A DNA stretch of 5,451 bases from DASYSA01 sp036003885 (GTDB lineage Bacteria > Acidobacteriota > Blastocatellia > UBA7656): the NCBI GenBank assembly GCA_036003885.1, contig DASYSA010000099.1, forward strand, positions 1-5,451, given 5' to 3'. A model generated the notes under the pieces. That model ran no database searches. It saw only the letters and a program-made list of their open reading frames with translations, and was not told where the DNA came from. How positions within the stretch are numbered: the first letter of the stretch is position 1; each line of letters starts with the position of its first letter. Of this stretch, positions 4,721 to 5,451 are shown in pieces. The position numbers and the translations under genes are program-made.

Positions 4721-5451
4721 CTATGCCTTCCTTTCGTTGGCAAGCGTTCGATGTACGGCGTCCCCGATGGCCTGGGCAGTGGTTGGTTTCATCAGTAGCT
4801 CTCGGATCCCAATAGACGTCGCCATCTCCGAGTTAATCGTGCTGCTGTAACCTGTTACTATGATCACCGGCAGGTCGGGACGGGCTTTTAGCATATACTT
4901 CGCCAGATCGGCGCCATTCAAACGGGGCATGGTGTAATCGGTGACTACCAGATCAAACTGGTCGGGACAGTTCTGAAAAGCCTCCAGGGCCTCAATGCTG
5001 CTGGTATGCGCTGTCACGTTATAGCCGAGCCGTTCAAGCCGTTCTTTGCCCAGGAGCGCAAGAGGCTCTTCGTCGTCAACAAACAGCACTCGCTGCCCGT
5101 GCCCATTTGGAATCGGTATGGGGGAAATGAATGGCTGGCGCGCCGTGGTTTCGTGAACTGGGAAATAGATGTTGAACGTCGTTCCATTGCCCGGCTCGCT
5201 GTAAACTGAGATCGCACCATCGTGGTCCTTCACAATGCCATAGACCAGTGCCAATCCGAGGCCCGTTCCCTGGCCCGGCTCTTTGGTGGTGAAGAAGGGC
5301 TCAAATATGCGCTCCTGAGTGTAGGAATCCATTCCGCAGCCAGTGTCACTCAAAATCAACCGCAGATAGTTGCCTTCCCTCAAATTGGCGTTTGTCTGAG
5401 CAAAATCCGCGTCAACCTGCAGAGTCTCTAATTTCACTTCGAGTGTACCAC
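4721..5451 (-). CDS. Hybrid sensor histidine kinase, C-terminal part (ATPase plus receiver)
   Basis: The frame is open through the right edge, so the N-terminus (sensor, dimerisation/His domain and ATPase N box) lies outside. Within the window come the end of an HATPase domain and a complete receiver. The ATPase part has the G1 box DTGCGM (5330-5347), the F box IFEPFF (5291-5308) and the G2 box GTGLGL (5252-5269). After a linker of about 20 residues the receiver shows FVDDEE (acidic Asp pair near 5072-5077), phosphoacceptor Asp in VTDYTMP (codon 4937-4939), the switch Thr in IVTGY (near 4855) and the conserved Lys in LMKP (near 4789). All key receiver residues are intact. The GTG at 5437 is internal, since the reading frame before it continues the ATPase fold (GTLE-V). 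The gene ends three bases before the stand-alone receiver gene, forming a kinase-receiver operon. Confidence 0.93.
   Translation of the reverse strand, partial: GTLEVKLETLQVDADFAQTNANLREGNYLRLILSDTGCGMDSYTQERIFEPFFTTKEPGQGTGLGLALVYGIVKDHDGAISVYSEPGNGTTFNIYFPVHETTARQPFISPIPIPNGHGQRVLFVDDEEPLALLGKERLERLGYNVTAHTSSIEALEAFQNCPDQFDLVVTDYTMPRLNGADLAKYMLKARPDLPVIIVTGYSSTINSEMATSIGIRELLMKPTTAQAIGDAVHRTLANERKA

Noticed and set aside
5435..5437. GTG at 5437 as the start of the kinase-receiver protein
   Set aside because: The frame continues upstream to the window edge with residues typical of the ATPase domain, and a start here would leave half a domain.
1..5451. Mobile elements, CRISPR arrays, tRNA or rRNA genes
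   Set aside because: No transposase or integrase motif, no regularly spaced repeats, and no tRNA or rRNA signature was seen on either strand.

Overview
The window carries five protein-coding genes, two of them cut by the window edges, around an unusually long divergent spacer. The DNA is moderately GC-rich with Shine-Dalgarno-led starts, so it is bacterial. No gene fixes the phylum. The 205-residue secreted protein (2362-2979) resembles, from memory, uncharacterised proteins common in Acidobacteriota, and a hybrid kinase followed by a lone receiver is common in Acidobacteriota and deltaproteobacteria-like lineages. An Acidobacteriota-like soil or environmental bacterium is my best guess, at low confidence.

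Left part (1-1667, minus strand): one uninterrupted reading frame of 555 visible codons runs off the left edge. It encodes a large secreted protein with a signal peptide, a DxDGNG-type calcium-binding-like loop and beta-propeller-like segments. I cannot name it. Middle (1668-2361): a spacer of almost 700 bases between divergently transcribed genes, without a credible gene. It holds several inverted repeats, a 10-bp motif present once upstream of each flanking gene in matching orientation, a good sigma-70-like promoter (TTCACA-N16-TAGAAT) for the rightward genes, and a leader with two stem-loops beginning where transcription should start.

Centre right (2362-4187, plus strand): a probable two-gene unit. 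First is the small secreted protein of unknown function. After 35 bases comes a phosphotriesterase-family metallohydrolase with a twin-arginine export signal and the full binuclear-metal ligand set, using Glu where classical phosphotriesterase has a carboxylated Lys. Both products appear to be exported.

Right part (4349-5451, minus strand, convergent with the preceding unit): the C-terminal part of a hybrid sensor histidine kinase (ATPase domain plus receiver), followed after 3 bases by a stand-alone CheY-like receiver. Together they look like a phosphorelay pair whose output lies elsewhere. Nothing in the sequence links this pair to the hydrolase unit beyond adjacency.

I found no mobile element, CRISPR array, tRNA or rRNA. 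No clearly undescribed multi-gene system is visible. The best leads are the unrecognised secreted protein, the exported Glu-type phosphotriesterase homologue with its partner, and the structured divergent spacer.
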